From the IMG/VR virus record IMGVR_UViG_3300042331_000081, positions 1 through 38,391 of that record: a DNA stretch of 38,391 nucleotides; one strand, 5' to 3'. Positions 23,958 to 31,303 of the stretch are shown here, in pieces (positions within the stretch are counted from its first letter, which is position 1; the number at the start of each line of letters is the position of its first letter). Under the pieces are notes generated by a model, which worked only from the letters and a program-made list of their open reading frames with translations, made no database searches and had not been told where the DNA came from. The translations under genes and the position numbers were made by a program. The stretch is from a virus.

Positions 23958-24112
23958 GCGACGAACAAATAGACAAGCGCCTAATTAAAGTTATTAGGAT
24001 ATACCTAAACGAGCGCGATATGCCGCCAAAGGTAGCCCGTGAGCTAGTTTATTTAAACGCCAAATGCCGCGACCGTATAACCGAGTACCTAACCGTTTTA
24101 AAAATTGCTTAA
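23954..24112 (+). CDS. Small helical protein coupled to the PAS-DHp gene
   Basis: The protein has 52 residues. Its ATG overlaps the PAS-DHp stop and its end overlaps the next gene by eight bases. It is strongly helical and basic (MSDEQIDKRLIKVIRIYLNE, then REL, then NAKCRDRITEYLTVLK). Close coupling suggests joint function with the upstream protein. No family is recognised. Confidence 0.6.
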   Translation: MSDEQIDKRLIKVIRIYLNERDMPPKVARELVYLNAKCRDRITEYLTVLKIA

Positions 24113-24797
24113 CGTACCGCCTAAATACCAATTCGACGTTAAACACGTAGGGCTTATAGTGGTTATTATGCTTTTGTTACTTACGTTAATTGATAAATGC
24201 CGCGATAATAACGAACTTACTAAAAATTTGGGCGTAGAAATAGGCGTTAATCGCGATTTAAGGCTAAAAACGTTAGCCGATAGCGCTAAAATATATTCGC
24301 AAGCGGCTAAAATTGTAAGCTCCGATGCGTTAGCCCGTGAGTTAGAGCGTCAATTACACGAACTTTCGATTAAAGAGCCTGAAACGGTTACGAAAATCGA
24401 AACAAAAACCGTTTATAAGACCGAAATACAGTTAGCCGAACCCGTTTATATTGATAGTTTCCCTCATTTACGCCTACCTCAACCATTTTTTAAGCGCGAA
24501 AAATGGGTAACGTTCGGCGGTACGATAACAAATAAGGGAAGTTTACAGCTCGATAGCTTAATTTTACCCGCTACTTATACTTTTGCCGTGGGCGATACCA
24601 TGCGGGGCGGCTTATTTAACCGTTTATTGAGGCGTAAGGACACCGTTTTACGGCTTAAAATTGATAACCCTTACGTATTTGTTACGGGTATGGATAACTA
24701 CGTAATACGCCGCCGCTCGAAATGGTACGAAACACCGCTGTTTAACTTCGGCGCTGGGTTAGTTTGCGGTTTGGCGCTTCGCATTGTGCAAAAATAA
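24105..24797 (+). CDS. Membrane-anchored coiled-coil protein, spanin-like
   Basis: The protein has 230 residues starting at TTG 24105, which overlaps the preceding stop. An N-terminal membrane segment lies near residues 15-29 (VGLIVVIMLLLLTLI). It is followed by a polar helical region (RELERQLHELSIKEPETVTK), then a beta-rich globular domain (VTFGGTITNKGSLQLDS, later YVFVTGMDNYVI) and a short C-terminal hydrophobic segment (FGAGLVCGLALRI). This layout recalls membrane proteins common in Bacteroidota phages (DUF6808-like) near lysis genes. An inner-membrane, periplasm-facing spanin role is plausible but unproven. An ATG at 24168 would cut into the membrane segment. Confidence 0.6.
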   Translation: MLNVPPKYQFDVKHVGLIVVIMLLLLTLIDKCRDNNELTKNLGVEIGVNRDLRLKTLADSAKIYSQAAKIVSSDALARELERQLHELSIKEPETVTKIETKTVYKTEIQLAEPVYIDSFPHLRLPQPFFKREKWVTFGGTITNKGSLQLDSLILPATYTFAVGDTMRGGLFNRLLRRKDTVLRLKIDNPYVFVTGMDNYVIRRRSKWYETPLFNFGAGLVCGLALRIVQK

Positions 24798-24861
24798 TAC
24801 GCTGAAAAACAAGCGGTTAAAACACGAAGTAAAAAATAATTAAATTTATTTTCGATTAGGT

Positions 24862-24892
24862 ATTGCACAATTAAAAAAGGGTTGTATATTTG
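24862..24892 (+). promoter_or_regulatory. Promoter at the start of the early/replication module
   Basis: ATTG (24862-24865), 19 bases, then TATATTTG (24885-24892). It differs from consensus by one base in the -33 box. It serves the gene at 24921 and perhaps, by read-through, the following module. Confidence 0.8.
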
Positions 24893-24894
24893 CC

Positions 24895-24920
24895 TCGTTA
24901 AACATTTAAACACTTACACA
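24895..24920 (+). repeat. Conserved 5' leader motif, copy 2
   Basis: CGTTAAACATTTAAACACTT then ACACA directly precede the ATG at 24921. The last 17 bases match those before the ATG at 31998 and, with one base shift, 13890. Confidence 0.75.
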
Positions 24921-25142
24921 ATGGCAACTATTCAACTTCAATCAATCGGCAAAGTACCAGCGGTTACAGCATCAAACATTAAACAAGGTACTGTTTTGAT
25001 GTGGAACTTTGGACAAACAGAAACAGTTTTAGAAATTGTTTCAGAAACGGCAAAAACATTATCAGTAAAAGTACAATGCAATTCTAATTATGTTGGAGTT
25101 AGAAAATTACTAAAAACCCGTTTAGTTTGTATTGTAAAATAA
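24921..25142 (+). CDS. Small beta-rich protein, probably highly expressed
   Basis: The protein has 73 residues: MATIQLQSIGKVPAVTASN, then GTVLMWNFGQTETVLEIV and a basic end. The pattern 'V-P-A-V-T-A-S-x-L/I-K-x-G ... W-N-x-G' is shared with small proteins from other phages whose role is unknown. It has its own promoter, leader and terminator and uses host-like AT-rich codons, pointing to early, strong expression. The frame extends upstream to 24882, but this start lies inside the promoter. Confidence 0.75.
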   Translation: MATIQLQSIGKVPAVTASNIKQGTVLMWNFGQTETVLEIVSETAKTLSVKVQCNSNYVGVRKLLKTRLVCIVK

Positions 25143-25153
25143 CCAACCCTCAC

Positions 25154-25182
25154 GGGCGGCTAATAACCGCCCCTTTCTTTTT
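25154..25182 (+). terminator. Rho-independent terminator
   Basis: GGGCGG and CCGCCC form a perfect six-pair stem around CTAATAA and are followed by TTTCTTTTT. It separates the 24921 gene from the rest of the module, although no clear promoter lies between it and the next start, so partial read-through is likely. Confidence 0.85.
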
Positions 25183-25203
25183 AAACCTTTAAACATTTAC
25201 ACA
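25183..25203 (+). repeat. Conserved 5' leader motif, copy 3
   Basis: AAACCTTTAAACATTTACAC then A directly precede the ATG at 25204. It starts at the end of the terminator T-run. Confidence 0.7.
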
Positions 25204-25425
25204 ATGACACTAGAACAAAAAATTGACACGGCTGTAATACCTAGCCATTATTTGCCAGCGATAGAGGGCGAAGACATTACAATAAGAATACCTAGCTTTG
25301 TAGCTATTAACATTGATAGCATTACAAAAATACAGGATAACGAGGTAACCGTTAGAATTTATACCGAAGCCCTTGTTATATCGCTTTGGAAAAGCATTAA
25401 CAACGTACACATTACCATTTTTTAA
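25204..25425 (+). CDS. Small protein of the early module
   Basis: The protein has 73 residues and is predicted to be mainly beta (ITIRIPSFVAINIDS, then VTVRIYTEALVISLW). It is preceded by the repeated leader and followed by another copy, so this gene and the next two form a series with similar translation signals. No family recognised. Confidence 0.65.
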   Translation: MTLEQKIDTAVIPSHYLPAIEGEDITIRIPSFVAINIDSITKIQDNEVTVRIYTEALVISLWKSINNVHITIF

Positions 25426-25445
25426 ACCCTTAAACATTTATACAC
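25426..25445 (+). repeat. Conserved 5' leader motif, copy 4
   Basis: ACCCTTAAACATTTATACAC directly precedes the ATG at 25446. Confidence 0.7.
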
Positions 25446-25757
25446 ATGGAAGCAACTACAACTTTTCGCAACTACGAAAACACCGAGTTTTATTTATACG
25501 ACCATTTAAGCGGCGTAATGACTATGCTAATAGACGACGGTTGTATGAAAGGGCTATACACCCGCTGCGATAGCAAAAGCGCACATTTAGCCCGTAAGTT
25601 TCACAAAGAACAAATCGAGGGCGTACCATACGAACACCGCCTATTTGAGCCGCTAACACGCGACGAGTTTAGCTCGCGTTTCTGCAAGGTAGTCGATGCC
25701 TTAAACCGCAACCTAGTACAGACGCTAGATTGCACCGATGATACAAACGAACTTTAA
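25446..25757 (+). CDS. Hypothetical protein of the early module
   Basis: The protein has 103 residues, with a mixed alpha/beta N-terminus (YENTEFYLYDHLSGVMTML) and a helical C-terminal half containing FEPLTRDEFSSRFCKVVDAL. No cysteine cluster or catalytic motif is evident. It lies between two leader-motif genes just before the SSB-like gene. Function unknown. Confidence 0.65.
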   Translation: MEATTTFRNYENTEFYLYDHLSGVMTMLIDDGCMKGLYTRCDSKSAHLARKFHKEQIEGVPYEHRLFEPLTRDEFSSRFCKVVDALNRNLVQTLDCTDDTNEL

Positions 25758-25761
25758 TTTT

Positions 25762-25784
25762 AAACCCTTAAATACTTTTACACT
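25762..25784 (+). repeat. Conserved 5' leader motif, copy 5
   Basis: AACCCTTAAATACTTTTACA then CT directly precede the ATG at 25785. It is the most divergent of the clear copies. Confidence 0.6.
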
Positions 25785-26435
25785 ATGCCCAGCTTAACAG
25801 CCCCCGTAGGCGGTAACACTAACCGCCAAATCGCGCCCGAGGGCGCACATGTAGGAATTTGTTACCAAATAATCGACCTCGGTACGTCCGAGCAAGGCGG
25901 TAACTATCCCGGTAAAAAACGTAAAATTCAGTTTCTTTTTGAGCTGCCAAACGAAAAGGCGGTATTCAGCGAAGACAAAGGCGAACAGCCGTATTATGTT
26001 CGCAGCGTTTACACCCTATCAATGAATGACAAAGCATTACTACGCCGCGACGTTTCAGCGTGGATAGGCAAAAAATTAAGCGATAGCGAGGCGTCACAAT
26101 TCGACGTCTTTAAACTACTCGGTAAAGCGTGTATGCTAAATATTGTACACGTTACGAAAGGCGAAAACAGCTACGCTAACATTATGAGTATTTCGCCGCT
26201 ACCTAAAGGCATCGAAGCGCCTAAACCGTATAACGACTTATTAGCCTATACACCAACGCAACCCGACGCGGCTGTATTTGCGAAGCTACCCGAGTTCGTG
26301 CAAGACAAAATACGCGAGAGCGACGAATATAAGGTAATGAGTAAGCCAGCGCCGAAAATTGACCTACCGCCGCACGTAAAGCCCGAAGACGATTTTTTTG
26401 GTATTAATGCAGCTAACGACCTGCCGTGGGATTAA
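25785..26435 (+). CDS. Putative single-stranded DNA-binding protein
   Basis: The protein has 216 residues. The core (GAHVGICYQIIDLGTSEQGG, then KKRKIQFLFELP and SVYTLSMNDKALLRRDVSAW) looks like an OB-fold with basic strands. The C-terminus is a flexible linker that ends in the acidic, aromatic tip NDLPWD, like the D-x-(I/L)-P-(F/W) tips of SSB proteins that recruit partner enzymes. The next genes include two nucleases and a helicase, which supports a replication or recombination role. An ordinary phage DUF protein with this position remains possible. Confidence 0.6.
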   Translation: MPSLTAPVGGNTNRQIAPEGAHVGICYQIIDLGTSEQGGNYPGKKRKIQFLFELPNEKAVFSEDKGEQPYYVRSVYTLSMNDKALLRRDVSAWIGKKLSDSEASQFDVFKLLGKACMLNIVHVTKGENSYANIMSISPLPKGIEAPKPYNDLLAYTPTQPDAAVFAKLPEFVQDKIRESDEYKVMSKPAPKIDLPPHVKPEDDFFGINAANDLPWD

Positions 26436-26444
26436 CAAATAAAA

Positions 26445-26470
26445 AGGGCGGTTTTAACGCCGCCCTCTTT
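26445..26470 (+). terminator. Hairpin after the SSB-like gene (weak terminator)
   Basis: AGGGCGG and CCGCCCT form a perfect seven-pair stem around TTTTAACG and are followed by CTTT. The T-tract is short, so this may only reduce transcription of the downstream genes. Confidence 0.65.
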
Positions 26471-26491
26471 AGTAACACAAACATATAAAGG

Positions 26492-27172
26492 ATGAAAAAC
26501 ACAACGATAAAGGTAAGTATTCCTGTTCAGATAAACAACTTATACGAACAGATAAACGCCCCCGAAACATTAAACGCGCAAGCGATAGCGCAACGGTTAA
26601 GCGGAGGCGGTGAAGCCCTGACCATACGCAGCAAAGCGGAATACGACGAAATGAGCGAGGCAGTGCGTTTAGTATCTAACGCCGTTAAGTTAATCGAAGC
26701 AACGCGTAAAGAGGTAACATACCCAGCCGACGCGTTTAAAAAGCAATGTATCGCGCTTGAGAAAGCCGCTACAACCGAGCTAATAGATTTTATTTCCGAC
26801 GCTAAAATTAAAATGCTCGACTATCATAACGAGCTGGAATTTAAAAAGCGCGAAGCCGAACAACGGTTAAGAGCTGAAGCCGAAGCCGCGTTAAAGCAAG
26901 CGCAAAGCGTAAACGATATAATGGCAGCGTTTACCGATAAACTGTTTACCAACGCCGTAGAAACGAACCAAACGAAGAACGTTCGAACTACGATTAAGGC
27001 GCGTATAAGCGGCGAGGTGGATTGGCTAAAGGTTTTAAGCGTGCTATTTGGCGCGGGTGAATTAGAGCCTGAACGGTTAATTGAGCGCCTACCTAAAGCA
27101 ATGGAGTTTATGCACGTTGAGAATATTGACGGCATCGAGTTATACGAACACAAAACGCAAGTAATACGATGA
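26492..27172 (+). CDS. Coiled-coil protein of the recombination module
   Basis: The protein has 226 residues. The middle (LEKAATTELIDFISDAKIKM through FKKREAEQRLRAEAEAALKQ) is a long helix with heptad character. The C-terminus is smaller and mixed. Such proteins often sit beside phage nucleases and SSBs in recombination modules, but I recognise no specific family. AAAGG ends directly before the ATG and is one of the few Shine-Dalgarno-like sites in the genome. The end overlaps the next gene by four bases. Confidence 0.65.
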   Translation: MKNTTIKVSIPVQINNLYEQINAPETLNAQAIAQRLSGGGEALTIRSKAEYDEMSEAVRLVSNAVKLIEATRKEVTYPADAFKKQCIALEKAATTELIDFISDAKIKMLDYHNELEFKKREAEQRLRAEAEAALKQAQSVNDIMAAFTDKLFTNAVETNQTKNVRTTIKARISGEVDWLKVLSVLFGAGELEPERLIERLPKAMEFMHVENIDGIELYEHKTQVIR

Positions 27173-27582
27173 ACATAGATAGAAACACCGCACGTTTTCC
27201 CGACGAAAACGGTAACAGCCTAATCGTTAAACGTTCGGGCGCTACGCTAGAGCTTATATTGGTTTTGGTAAACCAGCACGGCGAACGGCATTTAGGAACG
27301 ATTAATACCAACACCCGAACGCTAAACGTTAAGCGTAACCGCTCTAAACATTTAATGCAAGTAGTAAACGGTTACGGCTTTAACTATATGCTGTTAGATA
27401 CGGCAAAAAGTTTTGACCGGGTTAGGCTAGTAGACGAATACGCAGCTTATAGCATACCGCGAACGTTTATTTTAGAAAACGGCAAAATACTAAACTTTAA
27501 ACAGCAAGGGTTCGAGGTTCAGATATTCGTAAGCCTCGAGCAAATAGAACCCTATAAACTAAACACGTTATCAAATAACTAA
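27169..27582 (+). CDS. Conserved-looking hypothetical protein
   Basis: The protein has 137 residues with a regular alpha/beta pattern: LGTINTNTRTLNVKRNRSKH, then GYGFNYMLLDTA, then VDEYAAYSIPRTFILENGKI and NFKQQGFEVQIFVSLEQI. This succession of strands resembles a family of unknown function in Bacteroidota phages and mobile elements. It is coupled on both sides (ATGA with the upstream gene; the stop shares a base with the next ATG), and so belongs to the nuclease operon. Confidence 0.65.
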   Translation: MNIDRNTARFPDENGNSLIVKRSGATLELILVLVNQHGERHLGTINTNTRTLNVKRNRSKHLMQVVNGYGFNYMLLDTAKSFDRVRLVDEYAAYSIPRTFILENGKILNFKQQGFEVQIFVSLEQIEPYKLNTLSNN

Positions 27583-28154
27583 TGACACGCGAACAATTCA
27601 TTACACACCCAGCTATAAGCGCAAGCCGTATTAAACGGTATTACACGGGCGATATTAGCTACGCCCAAAAGGCGCTAAACGAGGGTAAAGCCTTTCACTA
27701 CGATTTACTCGAGCGCCCGTTTGACGATATGCCAAAAGCCTCTCAAAACGTTTATAATGCTATTCACGAGGTACGGCTATTAGCTGACTTTTTCGATAAC
27801 GCCGAAAAGGAATACATAAAGGTAGGTAACGTTACGATAGGCGGCTTTACGGTCGAAGCTAAAGCAGCTATGGACTTATGCAACTTAAAAGAGGGTAGCA
27901 TAGCCGATGTTAAAACAACCAGCGCCAAAAACTTACGCGACTTCGGTAACGATATGGTTGAGCATTGCAACCACGTACAAGCGGTTTGGTATTCGCTCGT
28001 TATGGGCTTCGACCCTGCGAACTTCTACTATATCGGTGTACCGCCAAAAGTCAAAAAAACGGGTAAGTTTACCGACCTGTATTTATACCGCCATAACGCC
28101 GAAGAAATTGAGAGCGCAAAGGAATTAATAATTAACTACTTGAAGCAACTTTAA
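27582..28154 (+). CDS. PD-(D/E)XK-type nuclease (exonuclease-like)
   Basis: The protein has 190 residues. The core nuclease signature is present: VEAKAAMDLC with an acidic residue (D98), SIADVKTTSAKN with the D-x-K pair (D109, K111), and HVQAVWYSLVMGF with Gln133 and Tyr137. These correspond to the motifs of PDDEXK exonucleases of the RecE/DUF3799-type. It may process DNA ends for recombination together with the SSB-like protein. The length is at the small end for the family and the N-terminus is short. The assignment of fold is good; the polarity and substrate are unknown. Confidence 0.75.
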   Translation: MTREQFITHPAISASRIKRYYTGDISYAQKALNEGKAFHYDLLERPFDDMPKASQNVYNAIHEVRLLADFFDNAEKEYIKVGNVTIGGFTVEAKAAMDLCNLKEGSIADVKTTSAKNLRDFGNDMVEHCNHVQAVWYSLVMGFDPANFYYIGVPPKVKKTGKFTDLYLYRHNAEEIESAKELIINYLKQL

Positions 28155-28156
28155 AA

Positions 28157-28420
28157 ATGAGAAACACTACTAAAACAGCCGTAACGTTTGACCCTGAGTT
28201 GGGCGATTTAAACGAGTTTATCGGACACGAATTAAAGAACGTTGAGCCGTACTTTACCGCTCAAGGGTTTAAAGAGCTACCCTGTGCTTTTAAATACAAG
28301 CGCGTTTATAATGACTATGCTAAAAACCGCTGCATACTCGTAGACCTTTACGATAGTAACGGTAGCCTAGAGGGTAGGGTACAATATGTATTATTATGTA
28401 ATACGTTGTATAAGAGATGA
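28157..28420 (+). CDS. Small hypothetical protein between two nuclease genes
   Basis: The protein has 87 residues, with an acidic N-terminus (FDPELGDLNEFIGHELKNVE) and a beta-rich basic second half (CAFKYKRVYNDYAKNRCILV). It starts two bases after the exonuclease stop and overlaps the VRR nuclease gene by four bases. No domain recognised. Confidence 0.65.
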   Translation: MRNTTKTAVTFDPELGDLNEFIGHELKNVEPYFTAQGFKELPCAFKYKRVYNDYAKNRCILVDLYDSNGSLEGRVQYVLLCNTLYKR

Positions 28421-28809
28421 AACAACGCCAAGCCCGCGAAAGCGATATTTACACCGCGTTAGCCCGTTATCTAACGCTAAAGCACCCCGACGTACTATTT
28501 AGGTTTGACTTTAGCGCGGGTACTAAAATGACGATGGGGCAAGCGCGAGTACATAAGAGCATGAACCCGCACAGGGGTTACCCCGACTTTTTTTTAGCAG
28601 CGCCACGCGGCGGTTACTGCGGTTTGTTTATCGAAATAAAAAAAAGCGATTTTAAGCCATTTAAACGCGACGGTAACATAAAACAAGACGAACACCTATC
28701 CGAGCAATTTCAAATGATTATACGGCTTAAAAATGCAGGTTTCGAGGCGTTGTTTTGTTCGGGGTTAGATGAATGTATAAAAACGATTGAAGACTATTTG
28801 AAACAATAA
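28417..28809 (+). CDS. VRR-NUC domain nuclease
   Basis: The protein has 130 residues and is a stand-alone VRR-NUC domain. Near the middle are RGYPDFFLAAPRGG (D57) and GLFIEIKKSDFK (E73, K75), the active-site D and E-x-K of the PD-(D/E)XK superfamily, then LSEQFQMIIRLKNAGFEALF with Gln97. Such small phage nucleases act on branched DNA and occur before helicase genes. It directly precedes the SNF2-type helicase with a six-base gap. Confidence 0.87.
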   Translation: MKQRQARESDIYTALARYLTLKHPDVLFRFDFSAGTKMTMGQARVHKSMNPHRGYPDFFLAAPRGGYCGLFIEIKKSDFKPFKRDGNIKQDEHLSEQFQMIIRLKNAGFEALFCSGLDECIKTIEDYLKQ

Positions 28810-28815
28810 AAACAC

Positions 28816-30189
28816 ATGAACGCAAACTATTTAAATTTTTTGGAGTCGAAAAAACACACTTCGACCGATTACGGGATAAGTCCGAAGTATTTACCTGACC
28901 AATTATTTGACTATCAAAAACACGTAGCCGAATACGCAATTAAAAAAGGGCGTTGCGCTGTTTTTTTAGATACGGGTTTAGGTAAAACTATTATACAGCT
29001 TACAATAGCTGTAAACTACGCAAGGCATACGAATAAGCCTGTATTAATTATTACGCCTTTAGCGGTCGCCTTTCAGTTTATTAAAGAAGCTGAAAAATTC
29101 GGTATTGACGATATAAGCTATTCTAAAGATGGTAGTATAAAAAGTAAAATAACGGTTTGTAATTATGAGCGTATTGATAAATTTGATAGCTCTAAATTTG
29201 ACTGCGTTTTACTTGACGAAAGCAGCATATTAAAGAATTTTGACGGAGCTATTAAAAGCCAAATAACAGCCTTTTTAAAAAAGGTTAAATATCGGTTTTT
29301 ATTTACCGCGACACCATCGCCAAACGATTACATAGAATTAGGTACAAGCTCCGAAGCGTTAGGGTATTTGGGCTATATGGATATGCTCGCTAAATTTTTT
29401 AAGAATAATAACAATAGCATAGACCCTAAACACCGAGGCGAAGAATGGTATTTAAAGGCACACGCCGAAGCCGATTTCTGGGCATGGGTTAAGAGCTGGA
29501 GCATATCATGTAAAAAGCCGTCCGACCTCGGTTATTCAGATAGCCTGCACGTACTGCCAGCATTAAACGAAATAGAAACGGTAATACGAAACGTAAACCC
29601 TTTAGCTATAAACGGTCAAATGAGTATGTTTGCCTTACCCGCTACGGGCTTTAGTGAAATAAAAGCCGAAGTACGCGCAACTATTAAAGAGCGTTGCGAA
29701 ATGGCTTATAATAAAGCGTTAAATAATGAATGTAGCGTTTACTGGGTAAACCTAAACGACGAAGCCGCGCTAATATCGCAATTAGATAAAAGCGCCGTTG
29801 AGGTTAAGGGTAATATGAATATTGATAAAAAAGAGGAAATATTATTAGCCTTTTCAGCGGGTGAAATAAAAAAGCTAATTACCAAAACCTCTATAACGGC
29901 TTTCGGTCTTAATTGGCAGCATTGCAACCATACTACATATTTCCCTACGTATAGTTACGAGCAATACTATCAAGCTATAAGACGGTTTTGGAGGTTCGGA
30001 CAAAAGAAACCCGTGTACGTAGATTTAATTCTTTCAGACGGTCAAGTTAAAATAATGGAAACATTATTAGCCAAAAAAGATAAAGCTAACCAAATGTTTG
30101 AAAAGCTAATAAAGCAAACTAACACCAATTTCGAAATAACTAAAAAACAATTTGACAAAGCAATAATTTTTCCAAACTTCATAAACTAA
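28816..30189 (+). CDS. SNF2-type superfamily 2 DNA helicase/translocase
   Basis: The protein has 457 residues. Motif I reads FLDTGLGKTIIQLT near residues 50-63, motif II is the variant LLDESSILKNF near 133-143, motif III reads FTATPSPNDY near 164-173, and the late motifs are SITAFGLNWQHC and YYQAIRRFWRFGQKK near 380-394. It would translocate on DNA using ATP. The helicase is short for the family and lacks extra domains. It is paired with the methyltransferase five bases downstream, a common phage arrangement. Function may be in replication, recombination or repair. Confidence 0.85.
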   Translation: MNANYLNFLESKKHTSTDYGISPKYLPDQLFDYQKHVAEYAIKKGRCAVFLDTGLGKTIIQLTIAVNYARHTNKPVLIITPLAVAFQFIKEAEKFGIDDISYSKDGSIKSKITVCNYERIDKFDSSKFDCVLLDESSILKNFDGAIKSQITAFLKKVKYRFLFTATPSPNDYIELGTSSEALGYLGYMDMLAKFFKNNNNSIDPKHRGEEWYLKAHAEADFWAWVKSWSISCKKPSDLGYSDSLHVLPALNEIETVIRNVNPLAINGQMSMFALPATGFSEIKAEVRATIKERCEMAYNKALNNECSVYWVNLNDEAALISQLDKSAVEVKGNMNIDKKEEILLAFSAGEIKKLITKTSITAFGLNWQHCNHTTYFPTYSYEQYYQAIRRFWRFGQKKPVYVDLILSDGQVKIMETLLAKKDKANQMFEKLIKQTNTNFEITKKQFDKAIIFPNFIN

Positions 30190-30194
30190 ACACA

Positions 30195-31181
30195 ATGGTA
30201 AAACAGCAACAAGTAACCGAGAATTACGCTATTTATAATAGCGATTGTATGTATGTTATTTCTCAAATGCCCGAGAATAGCATAGACCTTTCTATATATT
30301 CGCCGCCGTTCGCTGGGCTTTATAATTATAGCTCACACGAAAACGACTTTAGTAACTGCGAAACGAAAGAGCAATTTTTGCAGCAATACGAATTTTTAAT
30401 AGAGCAACTTGCACGGGTAACTAAAAAAGGTAGGATAAACGCCGTACACGTTACCGACGTACATACAAATACGGGTAGGCTTTGGGATTTTCCCGGTGAA
30501 GTAATACGCCTACATGAAAAATACGGCTTCGAATATCATAACCGTATAACGGTATGGAAAGAGCCTTTAAAGGTTCGTATGCGTACAATGGTTCAGAGCT
30601 TAATGCACAAATTTATAGTAGAGGATGCTACCCGCTGTTTTACTGCGATGCCTGACTATGTTTTAATATTTAAAAAACGTGGCGAAATTGAAACACCCGT
30701 AACACACCCAAACGGCTTATGCGATTTTCCTTATTTTGGTGAAAACCCTTTTTTAGAAGCTCATAAAGAAACATACGGTAGTTATGGAGATTTTAGAAAA
30801 AAATGGATAAACTTCGACGGCGACCAGCGCGAAAATAAATTATCGCATTTAACATGGCAGCGATACGCATCGAGCGTTTGGGACGATGTACGGATAGATA
30901 ACGTATTACCTTTTAAAGATAGCCGCGAGGATGACGATGAAAAGCACGTACACCCGTTACAATTAGATGTTATAGACCGTTTAGTTTACCTTTATAGCAA
31001 CCCTAACGAAACTATATTAACGCCGTTTATGGGTGTAGGTAGTGAGGTTTATAGCCCTGTTTCGATGGGTAGAAAAGCGATAGGTATAGAGTTAAAAGAT
31101 AGTTATTATAAACAGGCTATATTGAATTTAAAAGAGGCTAAAAATAGGTTTAAAGATATTGAACAACCGAGTTTATTTTAG
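30195..31181 (+). CDS. DNA methyltransferase (orphan N4/N6-type)
   Basis: The protein has 328 residues in the order catalytic motif then SAM motif. The catalytic motif reads IYSPPFAGLYNY near residues 34-45 (SPPF variant of D/N/S-PP-Y/F), and the SAM pocket motif reads TPFMGVGSEVYSPVSMGRK near 276-294. SPPF is typical of N4-cytosine enzymes but is also seen in phage adenine methylases, so the base is not decided. No restriction endonuclease is adjacent, so its probable job is to protect phage DNA from host restriction. It is directly downstream of the helicase. Confidence 0.85.
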   Translation: MVKQQQVTENYAIYNSDCMYVISQMPENSIDLSIYSPPFAGLYNYSSHENDFSNCETKEQFLQQYEFLIEQLARVTKKGRINAVHVTDVHTNTGRLWDFPGEVIRLHEKYGFEYHNRITVWKEPLKVRMRTMVQSLMHKFIVEDATRCFTAMPDYVLIFKKRGEIETPVTHPNGLCDFPYFGENPFLEAHKETYGSYGDFRKKWINFDGDQRENKLSHLTWQRYASSVWDDVRIDNVLPFKDSREDDDEKHVHPLQLDVIDRLVYLYSNPNETILTPFMGVGSEVYSPVSMGRKAIGIELKDSYYKQAILNLKEAKNRFKDIEQPSLF

Positions 31182-31189
31182 TATCTTTA
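31158..31189 (+). promoter_or_regulatory. Candidate promoter at the end of the methyltransferase gene
   Basis: ATTG (31158-31161), 20 bases, then TATCTTTA (31182-31189). Each box has one mismatch to TTTG and TAnnTTTG. A start near 31194 would place the structured leader (31200-31277) at the 5' end of the mRNA. Confidence 0.4.
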
Positions 31190-31199
31190 AGCGTTCAGA

Positions 31200-31277
31200 G
31201 GTAGTAGCCTGAATGAAACGAATTAATTTACCGCCCTTTGGGTTTACGAGGTTTGATATATGCAAACCGCTACTACC
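31200..31277 (+). promoter_or_regulatory. Structured 5' leader element (three-stem RNA)
   Basis: A nine-pair stem GGTAGTAGC (31200-31208) with GCTACTACC (31269-31277) closes 78 nt. Directly inside its 3' strand lies GGTTTG-ATATATG-CAAACC (31250-31268), and between them a smaller GCCC-TTT-GGGT hairpin. A 22-codon ORF starts within it. It may regulate the downstream initiator-like gene or be a separate RNA. No known riboswitch class is recognised. Confidence 0.5.
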
Positions 31278-31281
31278 GTAA
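31213..31281 (+). CDS. 22-residue upstream ORF (possible leader peptide)
   Basis: The ORF begins MKRINLPPFGFTRFDICK and ends PLLP, 22 bases before the ATG at 31304. Almost all of it lies within the structured leader, including the 3' strand of both stems, so ribosome movement along it would change the fold. It resembles an attenuation arrangement. An ORF this short could also be chance. Confidence 0.35.
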   Translation: MKRINLPPFGFTRFDICKPLLP

Positions 31282-31303
31282 ATTTCAAGGGGCTTTCTTT
31301 TTT

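Noticed and set aside
23478-23968. Minus-strand ORFs opposite the PAS-DHp gene
   Set aside because: They are shadows of a well-supported + strand gene and lack promoters and domain patterns.
31200-31277. tRNA-like folding of the 78-nt leader element
   Set aside because: Size and the stem next to the 3' acceptor-like strand recall a tRNA, but the loop is not T-T-C-R-A, no anticodon arm of proper length forms, and there is no CCA. A hammerhead core was also looked for and is not present.
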